Origin: Aquimarina pacifica
GTDB lineage: Bacteria; Bacteroidota; Bacteroidia; Flavobacteriales; Flavobacteriaceae
Direction of reading: 5' to 3'
DNA: 64,000 nt
NCBI RefSeq assembly: GCF_000520955.1
Contig: NZ_JACC01000011.1
Coordinates: 96,696-160,695, forward strand
The translations under genes and the position numbers were made by a program. Positions 26,286 through 35,924 of this stretch are shown piece after piece. Below the pieces are notes generated by a model, which was not told where the DNA came from, made no database searches, and worked only from the letters and a program-made list of their open reading frames with translations. Positions within the stretch are counted from its first letter, which is position 1. Every line of letters begins with the position of its first letter.

Positions 26286-29200
26286 ATGAAAAAAATTACT
26301 CTTTTAATCTTTTTGATTACAGGTTCTATAATAATTGCACAACAGCCCTTTGATTGTAATGAAGGAAACTTCTATCAAGTAATCTCTGGTGTAATGAAAG
26401 CATACGATCCAATAACCGGTTCTTATTCTGAAGCTTTACACTCATACTCTGCGTACAATGCAGGAGGATACAACATCGAAGACAATTACTTATATGCAAT
26501 CAAAAATAGCGATAGGCATTTACTAAGGATTGCCAAAGACATGGTAATCGATTTAGGAGAAGTAACTATAAATGGTACCACCGAGTTTGGAGGAGGATAT
26601 GCCGCTGATATTGATGATCAAGGAAATCTTTGGGTTTTTCAGAATACCGACAAAATAAGTTTCCACAAAATAACAAACCTTACTACATATGATGGTACGT
26701 CCTCTCCGACTTTTGAAATTGTACAAGCAGATGTAGCATCACCGAGTAATTGCGCAGATATAGCATTCGTTAATGGTTCTTTTTACGGAGGAAGTAAAGG
26801 AAAATTATTTACTTGGGATCTTTCTTCGGGTACACCTGTGTTTTCTAGTAAAACAGTGGCGAACCTACCAAATAGTACTTTTGGCGCAGCTTATGCAGAT
26901 GCGACTAATCGATTATACTTGTCTGATAATAAAGGTGGGCTATATCTTATTAATGATTACACCGAAGCATCTCCTACAGCAGTATTACTTAATCTAACAG
27001 AAACAACAAACTCTAATGATGGTTTTAAATGTGCATCTGGAATTTCTCCTCTGGACAGAGACCAAGACGGTATTCTAGATTCTATGGATGCAGATTGTGA
27101 TGGCGATGGTATTACAAATACTGCAGAATCTAAGGGGATTGATCCCTATGGCGATCAAGATGGAGATAATATGTATAATTATTTAGACAACGATTTTAGT
27201 GGTAACGGTAATAATGTAGTACAAGATGCCTTTGATAGAGATGGTGATGGTAACCCCGATTTTCTGGATATTGATTCAGATAATGATGGTATTTATGATA
27301 TTGTAGAGGCTGGTCATGGTGACAAAGACACCAATAATGATGGTGTATACAATGGTTTTGACGCTGGATATATAGACAGCGATAATGATGGTGTTGCAGA
27401 TTTTTTTGACACAGATCACGCAACCACTGACTTTACTCCTCTAGATACTGATAACGATACAATATATGATTGCTATGATACGGATTCTGATAATGATGGT
27501 ATTGTAGACATTATAGAAGGACAAAATCCTGGATCATATACAGGGCTTTCTGGCATAGATCAAGATAAAGATGGGATGGATGATGCGTTTGATCCTGATT
27601 TTGGAAACACCACAAATGGAACTGTAAATACAGATAATCAAGACGATGGATACGATCATCTTGATATAGACTCTGATAATGACGGAATCTTAGATAATAC
27701 TATAGCCTATGATTACGATGGTGATGGCATTGCAGAAACAACCCCCTCAGGTATTGATAATGATGAAGATGGGTTAGATGATAATTACGATTTAAGAAAG
27801 AGTAGTTTTGATCCAGAGAATGGAAACCAAACCCCATCTAGTTTTCCTGTACCTGAAATATGTGACAGATATAACTATCTAGGAGATTTTACTTCTGATG
27901 GTACTCCCCTATACTTTGATGAAAAAGATACCGTAAGTCAAGAAACGATTGATATGATAAACAATGCCTTACCAGAAGGGTATCCTGTTCCTGACTATAA
28001 CCCTCATTATATTTCCTCTGGATATGACACTGACGTCATTCTAGAAGAACAAGCCGATATTTGGATAACATTCGTAGGAGAAGGTGCTGGTTACAAAAAT
28101 ACTTTAGGTTTTTACACCTATGACAAAGATGCTCCTTCGGTAACTGCTCCAACTCCAGAAGATATTACTATTGTTTTTCCGAATGTATCAGCTGTAGGAA
28201 GCGGTGGTAGCTTAGAAGTTGGTGATAAAGTAAAGATAGGGACATTCTCTGCTAATACTGGTATCGGATGGGTACTTTTGGCAAATGCATGGTCTGACGG
28301 CTGTGTAGGAACTGGTCACTGGCAAGTTCATTCGAATCCAGATTATAACCCAGAAAGTAACGCATCTTTGAGATATCACAACGTTTTGTTATCAGACCCA
28401 GACAATGAGAGAATCATCCTTGGTTTTGAAGATATTAGAAGAGATTATGCTTCTTGTGATCAAGATTTTAATGATGCTTTATTCTATATTACAGCAAGCC
28501 CTTATACTGCAATTAAGACCACGAATTATGTAGGTATCGAAACAGCTACTCCGGTAACTTCTGGTAACAATGGTGGGTTAGAAAGTAACGGAGATTTGGC
28601 TAACCTTATCGCTAAGCGTAACTTTATAAGAACAAAAACCAATGCTGTGTTTAATACTAAAAAAACACAAAAAAGCTTTCAACCGGGTATTAAATCATAT
28701 AAGTCGAGTAACAACGAAGATCTAAGTGTTCACTTTCCTAAAACAGGAATGTTAGGTACTGAGACTACTTATGTCTCAAGTCCCGAAGATTTATTAGGAA
28801 TTACCAATGCCCAATCCGTATTCTCTGTAGATTACTATGATGGCGAAGAAAGAGTTGCTGCAGCTCTGGCAACCTCAACAAAAGGAACGATATATGACCA
28901 TTCAAAAACTATTTGTGATCGTCTTAATGGTTCTACTTTATTAGATGTAAGAACAGTAAACATAAAAAACCATACCCTTGTAAGCACGAGAATAATGCGT
29001 GCTACCGGAGAAATTGAATATACGCTGACCTTTTCTATAAAAAAGGAAGATGCAGAAAATGAAGTATATAGCTTATGGAATATTAATGAATATCCTGCAG
29101 GTGATTATATCAACTTTCAGGTATGGGGAGGATCTGTTTCACAAGTATCAAATATTGCAAACCATATTTTAGACTCTTTTTTGGCTAACAAACCGATAAG

Positions 29201-30311
29201 AAGTCACAAAGTAAGTAATAGTATCCCAACCGTATTTGTACAAAAAGGTTTTTATGCTAACGGAAAATTAACTCTTGATATCATAAATAAATTAGGAGCT
29301 ACCCACATGATTTTTAACGGAAATATCCGGAAGACGGAGCAAACCTCTGAAACGAATATCAACAAGACGATAGCATTATCAGGAGCATACTCAGAACAAA
29401 TCTCAATTGATACAGGGCACTTATTCGATATAGGGTTCTCAATTGCAGGAGAACACTCTACAAAATTAGATGCATTATACCTTGCAGATGGGCCATGGGG
29501 TATTGATTACTTACAACAAGGAGTTGTTATTGACAGTTTTGAAGTTATTGAGCATCACAAAAAAGCAAGTGATCATGAATATACCATAGAACGTAATGCC
29601 ATTGTGCAAGGAGAAGTAAAAGAAACTATAAATCTTTTTAGAAACATTCTTGCTGGTGACCTTACTTTTGATGTCTCTAACTTCGATGCAGTACAATTCG
29701 AAATGACAAGTAATACAGATATAGAACTTATTCTTGTAACAGAAGGACTTACCGATTGGAATAACAGGTTGAGATACACCATTACTGCTACAGATGAAAA
29801 TACAATGCATACTATCTCATTTGCAGATTTTACAAATAACAACAATAAAAGTGAAGAAATTAACAGAGTGAGAGGTATTGTGTTTTCAGTACAAGGAGAC
29901 TACCAAACCTTCATCCCTTTTTATCTATCTGTTTCTGATCTGGCATTTACAAATACCACAAAAGATACGCCAGCTCCAGAATCAGTAGAAGAATTAGAAG
30001 AAAGTGAAGTAGCAGAAATAATCGAAGAAGAAACGGTACAAATTATAGAAGAGGTTAGCAAACCAATAAGATTAATGAACTACCCTAACCCCTTTACTAC
30101 GACCACAACCATACAATTACCTGATACAACAAATGAAACATTAGAAATAATGGTTATCGATATGGTAGGAAGAACAGTACGTCATGAGCAGGTTGCCTCA
30201 AAAACTACCGCGCTTACTTTTAAGACAAGAAACCTGACTCCAGGTATGTATCAATACATTATAAAAGACATAAACAATAAGCAATATATAGGTAATTTAT
30301 TAATACAATAA
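26286..30311 (+). CDS. Large T9SS-secreted protein with calcium-binding repeats and DUF4114
   Basis: 1341 aa. Signal peptide to about residue 19 (IIIAQQ). A beta-rich N-terminal region (about 20-250) is followed by many thrombospondin-type-3-like D-x-D-x-D-G repeats (about 255-510), a DUF4114 domain (about 560-740, closing with DQDFNDALFYI), further unassigned beta domains, a Glu-rich linker (about 1235-1260) and a type IX secretion type A sorting domain at the C-terminus (NYPNPF, then VIDMVGRTV, TPGMYQYIIKD). It is exported to the surface or released and is probably adhesive or matrix-associated (inference). It begins 123 bp after the LytTR regulator and ends at a strong terminator. Confidence 0.88.
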   Translation: MKKITLLIFLITGSIIIAQQPFDCNEGNFYQVISGVMKAYDPITGSYSEALHSYSAYNAGGYNIEDNYLYAIKNSDRHLLRIAKDMVIDLGEVTINGTTEFGGGYAADIDDQGNLWVFQNTDKISFHKITNLTTYDGTSSPTFEIVQADVASPSNCADIAFVNGSFYGGSKGKLFTWDLSSGTPVFSSKTVANLPNSTFGAAYADATNRLYLSDNKGGLYLINDYTEASPTAVLLNLTETTNSNDGFKCASGISPLDRDQDGILDSMDADCDGDGITNTAESKGIDPYGDQDGDNMYNYLDNDFSGNGNNVVQDAFDRDGDGNPDFLDIDSDNDGIYDIVEAGHGDKDTNNDGVYNGFDAGYIDSDNDGVADFFDTDHATTDFTPLDTDNDTIYDCYDTDSDNDGIVDIIEGQNPGSYTGLSGIDQDKDGMDDAFDPDFGNTTNGTVNTDNQDDGYDHLDIDSDNDGILDNTIAYDYDGDGIAETTPSGIDNDEDGLDDNYDLRKSSFDPENGNQTPSSFPVPEICDRYNYLGDFTSDGTPLYFDEKDTVSQETIDMINNALPEGYPVPDYNPHYISSGYDTDVILEEQADIWITFVGEGAGYKNTLGFYTYDKDAPSVTAPTPEDITIVFPNVSAVGSGGSLEVGDKVKIGTFSANTGIGWVLLANAWSDGCVGTGHWQVHSNPDYNPESNASLRYHNVLLSDPDNERIILGFEDIRRDYASCDQDFNDALFYITASPYTAIKTTNYVGIETATPVTSGNNGGLESNGDLANLIAKRNFIRTKTNAVFNTKKTQKSFQPGIKSYKSSNNEDLSVHFPKTGMLGTETTYVSSPEDLLGITNAQSVFSVDYYDGEERVAAALATSTKGTIYDHSKTICDRLNGSTLLDVRTVNIKNHTLVSTRIMRATGEIEYTLTFSIKKEDAENEVYSLWNINEYPAGDYINFQVWGGSVSQVSNIANHILDSFLANKPIRSHKVSNSIPTVFVQKGFYANGKLTLDIINKLGATHMIFNGNIRKTEQTSETNINKTIALSGAYSEQISIDTGHLFDIGFSIAGEHSTKLDALYLADGPWGIDYLQQGVVIDSFEVIEHHKKASDHEYTIERNAIVQGEVKETINLFRNILAGDLTFDVSNFDAVQFEMTSNTDIELILVTEGLTDWNNRLRYTITATDENTMHTISFADFTNNNNKSEEINRVRGIVFSVQGDYQTFIPFYLSVSDLAFTNTTKDTPAPESVEELEESEVAEIIEEETVQIIEEVSKPIRLMNYPNPFTTTTTIQLPDTTNETLEIMVIDMVGRTVRHEQVASKTTALTFKTRNLTPGMYQYIIKDINNKQYIGNLLIQ

Positions 30312-30344
30312 GTAATGAAATAGTTTAGTTTCAAAATTTGGGTA

Positions 30345-30384
30345 AGACGAGGATAACTGTTGTAGTTATCCTTGTCTGTTTTTT
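30345..30384 (+). terminator. Terminator of the DUF4114 gene
   Basis: AGACGAGGATAACT (30345-30358), loop GTTGT, AGTTATCCTTGTCT (30364-30377): a 14-bp stem with one wobble, followed by GTTTTTT. Confidence 0.88.
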
Positions 30385-30453
30385 AACCCGCTTTATGCAG
30401 TAGAAAATTTATTATTTCTATGGAATTACTACCTACTGCCTATGCATACCACA

Positions 30454-30488
30454 TAAAAAAACAGTCACCTTTTAATAGGCGACTGTTT
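30454..30488 (-). terminator. Terminator of the lipoprotein gene at 30584-31444
   Basis: AAACAGTCACCT pairs with AGGCGACTGTTT (ending 30488) with one mismatch; on the minus strand the stem is followed by a run of seven T residues. It faces the terminator of the convergent gene. Confidence 0.7.
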
Positions 30489-30583
30489 CTTACTTTTTTA
30501 TTTTAAATAGTTACTTTTAAATACTGAGCTTTGGCAGCACCTAAAAAGATTGTAGCCATACCCCCAATTTGGAATAGCGGCTC

Positions 30584-31444
30584 TTAAAAGTTGGTCGAGT
30601 CATCGAGATCAGAAAAATTTCTAAAATCAACATGATGTCTTACTTCATTTGTATTTCCTTGATTATCGATAATAGTGTGAGTAACATATATTCTGGTTGG
30701 TCCGGTGATCTCCATTCCAGGTTCAGGGTTTTGTCTTACGGTAAGATACGAATCACAATTGTCATCCATATTAAGTGTATATACCAAGAAAGATCTATAG
30801 TCTCCTACCTTCGATGGAAAATTTGGCACCCAATGTGTTCGCCCTCTGCATATGGTCCCACCACTTACTCTGTAACAAGGTGGATCGATAGTAGGTTTTT
30901 CATTGTCCATATCACAACTGTTACCTAAAAGAACGTAGTAATTTGCTTCCTCCCATGTGTTCCATGAAGAGGAAAGATCAGTAGACCAATACATTCTTTT
31001 ATTAGCACCAGGATACCAGATAGGTAATGCCAAATATAGGTCTCTATTACTATCCAGAACATAAACAAAATTATCATCTTCCCATTCTACAGTAAAAGTA
31101 ATCGTATCCTCACCAAAATAATTTTCCTCCTGTACGATATCTCCGTTTCTATAAAAGTCTGATACTGTACTACCTACTCCATACCATACTTGATTTCCTA
31201 CTTCTGGACCATATACTTGGTTTTTGGTTTGTGATTCGCTGGTGTTTTTGTTGCCCGGTAAAGGATTCGATAGTTTTGCTGTTTCTGTAGGAATATTTAG
31301 ATCCTTCAGAGGGATTTCTGAAATGCTAGACTCTAACTCCTGTATTTCTTGGGTCTCATCAAAAGTTTCTACATCCTCTTTGGTACATGAGAATGTAAAG
31401 ATGCTAAAAATTACAATTACGTAATAAGTAAGGTTTAATTTCAT
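30584..31444 (-). CDS. Lipoprotein of unknown function
   Basis: 286 aa. Lipobox FTFSC at residues 16-20, then an acidic, Glu/Thr-rich linker (about 21-75) and a compact domain rich in Trp, Tyr and Asp (about 80-285) with six Cys residues, four of them between about residues 175 and 235 (CDMDNEKPTIDPPCYR, CRGRTHW, DDNCDS). Disulphides are likely because the protein is exported. I recognise no family. It stands alone, convergent with the DUF4114 gene. Confidence 0.7.
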   Translation of the reverse strand: MKLNLTYYVIVIFSIFTFSCTKEDVETFDETQEIQELESSISEIPLKDLNIPTETAKLSNPLPGNKNTSESQTKNQVYGPEVGNQVWYGVGSTVSDFYRNGDIVQEENYFGEDTITFTVEWEDDNFVYVLDSNRDLYLALPIWYPGANKRMYWSTDLSSSWNTWEEANYYVLLGNSCDMDNEKPTIDPPCYRVSGGTICRGRTHWVPNFPSKVGDYRSFLVYTLNMDDNCDSYLTVRQNPEPGMEITGPTRIYVTHTIIDNQGNTNEVRHHVDFRNFSDLDDSTNF

Positions 31445-31661
31445 AATAAATTGCTTTGTATGTGAGTGCCTAAAAATATTTCCTTTTCTTTAAGGAGACA
31501 CCCCTGCTTTCAGGGAATTTGACGTATAAAAAATCAATCCTCTTACAATATCATACATTGCTTAAAAGAAAAATCCTAACCTTATTCTAGTTACTACAAC
31601 ATAACCTAAAAGCACAGATTTTGCATCTTACCCTTGCATTACACAATCACTGAATCCCCGA

Positions 31662-32204
31662 CTATTTAAAGCGCTCAATAAAGGTTAGTGCATAGGTTCT
31701 ATAATATTCTAATTCGAAATCCTCGATAGATAGAATCTTAATTACATTTTGTGAATACCAAGCAGGAGATCTTTCTTTGTCACCCATTTGCGCTGCACCC
31801 CATCGGTTTTCTAATTCTATAATCTTTTTGAATTTTGATTTTTCAAACCTCTCTGTATTAACAATTTGTTCAAAACATTTAGAAATTTTTTTATTAGCTA
31901 CTGTATCAGTGACCCGTATTTTTGAAGTAAATTCATAAGCATTACTAAAATCAACAACTTCGCCTTTTGCCACTTTTTCATATAACTGATAATAACTCTC
32001 GGGTTCTCTTGATTTCAAAATTCTCTTTTTTATCAAAAGACTCTCATATTCAGAAATAGTAGTGTTTATATGGTCTTTTTGTTGTGTAGATAAACAATTC
32101 ATCATACATTCTTGTATGTCAAACTCGATTCTTTTATTTTGACTATTGCAATAAATTGTAAATAAAAAGAAAAGGATAATGTACCTTAACGTGTGTGTTT
32201 TCAT
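31662..32204 (-). CDS. Small secreted protein of unknown function
   Basis: 180 aa. A signal peptide ends around residue 21 (IYCNSQ; the Cys could be a lipobox). The rest is helical and charged, with an early CMMNCL pair of Cys residues. There is no recognised domain. TACTTTTG (32229-32236, minus strand) resembles a -7 box 25 bp upstream, but its -33 partner is missing. Confidence 0.6.
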   Translation of the reverse strand: MKTHTLRYIILFFLFTIYCNSQNKRIEFDIQECMMNCLSTQQKDHINTTISEYESLLIKKRILKSREPESYYQLYEKVAKGEVVDFSNAYEFTSKIRVTDTVANKKISKCFEQIVNTERFEKSKFKKIIELENRWGAAQMGDKERSPAWYSQNVIKILSIEDFELEYYRTYALTFIERFK

Positions 32205-32731
32205 ATGCTATATATAAGTTCTATACTTCAAAAGTACTTGTTATACTACTATTGACACTACCTGTTTTCAGTTACATTGGTATATCTATGCTCTATAACC
32301 CATTACTAAACCTCAATAATCCCCTATCCAGAGTTTGAAACTTCATACCTCGCTCAGCAAAACCTTACGATTTTGAGACAGATACACCGCCTAACCTCTT
32401 CTTACCCATAACCAACACCAGATATATATGCATTTAGCATCTTTCACCTAAAAAATAGTTCATCAAAACAACTATAATGATAGCGAATATTTTTGTAAAT
32501 AAGCAATTAACAGCTATCAAGAATGTATGGTGTTAACAAAAGTTCAAAACACAACAATCGTAATTACTTTTGTTATTTTTTTGAGTCAGGTTAAGCTCCG
32601 TAATTTAGTTAACATCTCAAGAAACCATCAAGTATTACTATAGTTCTGTTTTATTTATATCACAAAATATAGTCCCAAAAAACACATTTTATTATGTAAA
32701 TTCAAGATGTAAGTAGTATTGCATGATATCG
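32205..32731. other. Intergenic stretch without recognisable features
   Basis: About 530 bp between two minus-strand genes. Apart from the TACTTTTG box at 32229-32236 I see no ORF, hairpin or repeat I can support. Confidence 0.5.
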
Positions 32732-33394
32732 TTACACGAAACCAAAGTAAATACAAATTAAAGCAATAGTGTCAAAAAAACCATGTACCGCAACAAGAAA
32801 CCACAAATCATATTTGCGCAAGTAGAATATCAGGGCTAAGAGTGCACCGACAACCCCTGTAACAAGTTGTCCTGTAATCCCTTGATAACTATGCATAAAG
32901 CCGAAAAAACAAGAAAGTAGGACAATATTAAGTACAATACTAACTTTGCTTTCTCCAAAGAATTTTACAAATTGTCGCATAAAATAACCACGAAAGATAA
33001 TTTCTTCTCCGAATCCTGCAGAACCCCACACTATTAATAATGCAATCAAACAGGCAGGGAGATTTCCTCTCAATTGATCAAAACTTGAATAATCTATAGG
33101 AGCTCCTGTGAGTTTTGTAATTCCGGGAACCAATATAAAAACATAAAAAACAAAGAGCCCTAGTGCAACTAAGGGAGCAAATACTAAGATATTTTTGAAT
33201 GTAAATTTTTCACGTTGAAACCCTAGTGCCGAAAATGGTTTTCCTTTGTATTCTATATAATTCGCTATAATAATTAATATAGAAATAATGATATTTTCTA
33301 TATAACTTATACGGATTGGTCCAAACCATAAAAAACAGATAATTGCAATGGTAATTAATGGAATTAATGTTTGTCGTAAGCTAATTTTGTTCAT
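32732..33394 (-). CDS. CPBP-family intramembrane glutamic protease (CAAX-like)
   Basis: 220 aa from the ATG at 33394; a TTG five codons upstream is less likely. About eight hydrophobic helices. The family motifs are present: EEIIFRGYF (Glu-Glu-x3-Arg), FGFMHS (second-motif His) and VAVHGFFDT (third-motif His). Members are Rce1-like proteases, some linked to bacteriocin immunity or processing. There is no peptide precursor next to it. The membrane LytTR gene lies 124 bp upstream on the same strand. Confidence 0.88.
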   Translation of the reverse strand: MNKISLRQTLIPLITIAIICFLWFGPIRISYIENIIISILIIIANYIEYKGKPFSALGFQREKFTFKNILVFAPLVALGLFVFYVFILVPGITKLTGAPIDYSSFDQLRGNLPACLIALLIVWGSAGFGEEIIFRGYFMRQFVKFFGESKVSIVLNIVLLSCFFGFMHSYQGITGQLVTGVVGALLALIFYLRKYDLWFLVAVHGFFDTIALICIYFGFV

Positions 33395-33518
33395 TGTTTT
33401 TGATTTCAAATTCTAAACGAAATAATGAACAAATTCTCTGAAAACCCCTTTAAATACTTATGTTTTTACTGAATGGTCATAAATTTGTAACTGAATAGTC
33501 GATAGTTTTTGGTATCTT

Positions 33519-34355
33519 TTATTGAAACCAATCCATAAATGCTTTTCTCTTGTAACGACTGATATTAATTTCTGCTATTGCATCGTTTTTAATAGAGGCT
33601 TTTAGCTGAATACGTAACTTACCATTTTCAATCTTTTCAATTTGGTCTACGGCATCTTTGTGAAGGATAATTTTTCGATTGGCTCTAAAAAATAATTGAT
33701 CGTTTATTTTTTCTTCCAGTTCATTCAATGTGAAATCAGTATTCATTGTGCTACCGTCATTTTGAACTGTGTATACAATTTTATTTTCGCTATAAAAGCA
33801 TGCAATATCTTCATAAGTAAGTTTGGTTGTTTTTGCACCACTTTCAATCGTGATTTCAGCACTTTTTACAGATACAATATACAAGCCGTACATAGTGCGT
33901 GCATAAACCAATATGACACCAATAAAACTCAGTAATAAGGTAAGCAACAAACCTATTAGCAAATAATAGAATATTGTTTGACCACCTACAACTTTATCTA
34001 CAATAATATTTACAGGAATATACATGATGGTAATATATCCTAAAGTAGAAGCTAGAAATCCTGCGATAGTGCTAGCTTCTACTTTTTTAGAAAAATACTT
34101 CTTCTTGTAAAATTTAAAATTAAGATGCGCTATGACCCCAATGAACGTGGATAAAATAATAGACGCCAAGAATCCTTCAATGGGAAATCTGTATGATCCA
34201 CCATCCGGAAAACTGTCTCTTGTTGCTAAATGGTTGACCACCAAAGAGAAAATTATCAATACAATTGCTCTCTGAAACCAAAGCCATGCAGAACTACTGA
34301 TACATATATGCCATGCTTTTTTTACTGTATTCTTGATTGGTTGTGTACTACTCAT
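33519..34355 (-). CDS. Membrane-anchored LytTR-type transcription regulator
   Basis: 278 aa. Four predicted transmembrane helices (about 25-45, 62-82, 98-118 and 128-152) precede a C-terminal LytTR DNA-binding domain (about 172-276, with YEDIACFYSENKIVYTV and FFRANRKIILHKDAV). There is no receiver domain, so it is likely a one-component membrane sensor, possibly with an unidentified partner. It stands alone. It is a second candidate, besides the LytTR response regulator at 25437, for binding the direct repeats near 57.5 kb. Confidence 0.85.
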   Translation of the reverse strand: MSSTQPIKNTVKKAWHICISSSAWLWFQRAIVLIIFSLVVNHLATRDSFPDGGSYRFPIEGFLASIILSTFIGVIAHLNFKFYKKKYFSKKVEASTIAGFLASTLGYITIMYIPVNIIVDKVVGGQTIFYYLLIGLLLTLLLSFIGVILVYARTMYGLYIVSVKSAEITIESGAKTTKLTYEDIACFYSENKIVYTVQNDGSTMNTDFTLNELEEKINDQLFFRANRKIILHKDAVDQIEKIENGKLRIQLKASIKNDAIAEINISRYKRKAFMDWFQ

Positions 34356-34904
34356 GAATCAAAAGGGCTTTTCTTTAGATTCAAAAGTAAAAAATAATTT
34401 CTCCATAGAATTTTGTCAAGAATATTACTCGTCATTCATTAAATTTACTTCGAGTATTTTTGCATCAAATCTATTATTTGGATCTCATCACGGAATAAAA
34501 AATCATGTATGATCCCTTGTTCACTTCATTTTACCCACTTGGCAAAGTAAAGGCAAAGTCTCCCGACTTTGAGCGATCCTATGCTGTTGACTCTCTTATT
34601 GGCAAGTTTTGAGTCAAATTATAGCAATCTATACACTCGTTGTAAATGCCCCAAAGTCAGGAGACTTTGGATAGCAGGAAAACATTCTTATTTTATCTTG
34701 GATATCTGCGAATCTTTCACAAAAGATATCAAATATCTCAACAGCCGTAACTTCTATCATATTTAATAAAAAAACAAGTTATTCAATATAGTTTTGTTTT
34801 GCAATACAAAGTTATTGGTTGTGCTGATATGACATTTTACAAGACAATGTCATTTGTATTGTAAATCAGCTTTTTGAACATTATAAAACATCATACAAAA
34901 GCAT
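34356..34904. other. Intergenic region with a palindromic repeat pair
   Basis: There is no convincing gene; a 65-codon ATG ORF on the plus strand overlaps the palindromes and looks spurious. The notable content is the inverted pair at 34554-34669. Confidence 0.5.
34554..34669. repeat. REPIN-like pair of inverted palindromes
   Basis: CAAAGTCTCCCGACTTTG (34554-34571) and CAAAGTCAGGAGACTTTG (34652-34669) are each quasi-palindromic, and they are reverse complements with one difference. Two inverted REP-type palindromes about 115 bp overall are the layout of a REPIN. No RAYT transposase is in the window. Confidence 0.5.
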
Positions 34905-35801
34905 CTATTTTTCAGGGTGTCTTTTTGTTTTTTTGTGATATTCTACATCGATACGCTCACGATACTCTTTCCTATAATTAATAGGGGTTTTGCCCGTTAC
35001 GCGACAAAATTGTAGCGAGAAATAGGAATGATTCTCAAAACCACATTGATAAGCAATTTCAGAAATACTATCATCAGTTTCTTGTAATAACTTTGTACCC
35101 CTATGTATTCGATATTCATTTAGATACTCGACAAAAGGTTTGTGAGTCAATGTCTTGAACATTCTGCAAAAAGAATTTGTAGTCATACCAATATGTTTTG
35201 CAACATCTTGTGTACTAACCTGAAGACTATAATTTTTGTTAATGAATTCGAATATTTTAGTTACCTGTTTGTTTTGCGCATACCGATCACTGACTCCCTC
35301 TTTGATCAAAACTTTTTTTGATGTTGACAATGACAATTCATCAAGCAATCCAAATATTGACAGTAACTGTTTACCCTGTGTTAGTCCCAAAATGTTTTCA
35401 AACATAGGAGCAACTTTATTTTTTGTTTCGGTATCAAAAACCAAAAATCGCTTAGAGAGATGTAATAATCGAAGTAAATATGTAAACTCTGGAAATAACT
35501 TTAAGCGCTGCTCGACAAAAACATTATCAAAATGAATGACAATTTCATAATTATTCTCGAACATTGTATTAGAGAAACCAAAATGAGGAATACAAGGCCC
35601 CATAAAAATTAATGTCCCATTGTTATAGTTAAATTCAATTCCTTCAATATTTATTTTCCCGCTCCCGTTTTTTACAAAGACAATTTCATAACTATTATGA
35701 AAATGTAACCCATCATGGGTACACGGGATTTTCTTATCAAATTTTTCTATCTGAAAAGCACTTTGAAAAGAATAGGATACAGGTCGGAAAGAAGGTTTCA
35801 T
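34905..35801 (-). CDS. AraC-family transcription regulator
   Basis: 298 aa from the ATG at 35801 (MKPSFRPVSYSF); a longer reading to 35912 adds an atypical N-terminus reaching the neighbour's promoter region. The N-terminal cupin-like sensor (about 20-150, with HFHNSYEIVFVKNGSG) is followed by two HTH motifs (about 190-285) including STQDVAKHIGMTTNSFCRMF and ISEIAYQCGFENHSYFS. Such regulators respond to sugars. It is divergent from an MFS transporter 123 bp away and probably controls it. Confidence 0.9.
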   Translation of the reverse strand: MKPSFRPVSYSFQSAFQIEKFDKKIPCTHDGLHFHNSYEIVFVKNGSGKINIEGIEFNYNNGTLIFMGPCIPHFGFSNTMFENNYEIVIHFDNVFVEQRLKLFPEFTYLLRLLHLSKRFLVFDTETKNKVAPMFENILGLTQGKQLLSIFGLLDELSLSTSKKVLIKEGVSDRYAQNKQVTKIFEFINKNYSLQVSTQDVAKHIGMTTNSFCRMFKTLTHKPFVEYLNEYRIHRGTKLLQETDDSISEIAYQCGFENHSYFSLQFCRVTGKTPINYRKEYRERIDVEYHKKTKRHPEK

Positions 35802-35924
35802 TATCGCAAAATTATCTAAAATATATCTATTTTTTATTACAAAAGAATATATTGTGTTAATATTAGAATAGATATTTATATTTCTACTACCATGATCATA
35901 GTTTCTTTGCAAGAAAGAAATCTT

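Noticed and set aside
27050..27800. Tandem GAT-rich repeats with long antisense ORFs, possibly a CRISPR-like or minisatellite array
   Set aside because: They are in-frame codons of Asp-rich calcium-binding repeats in the DUF4114 gene; spacing is irregular and the antisense ORF is a His/Tyr-rich shadow.
29511..29845. Two antisense ORFs of 90-99 codons inside the DUF4114 gene
   Set aside because: They lie fully within a well-supported gene, in other frames, with no signal of their own.
34569..34766. 65-codon plus-strand ORF before the AraC gene
   Set aside because: It covers the palindromic repeat pair, has an unnatural composition and no promoter.
35802..35912. N-terminal extension of the AraC protein
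   Set aside because: The extra residues do not resemble the family and would overlap the divergent MFS upstream region; the ATG at 35801 gives a normal cupin-AraC start.
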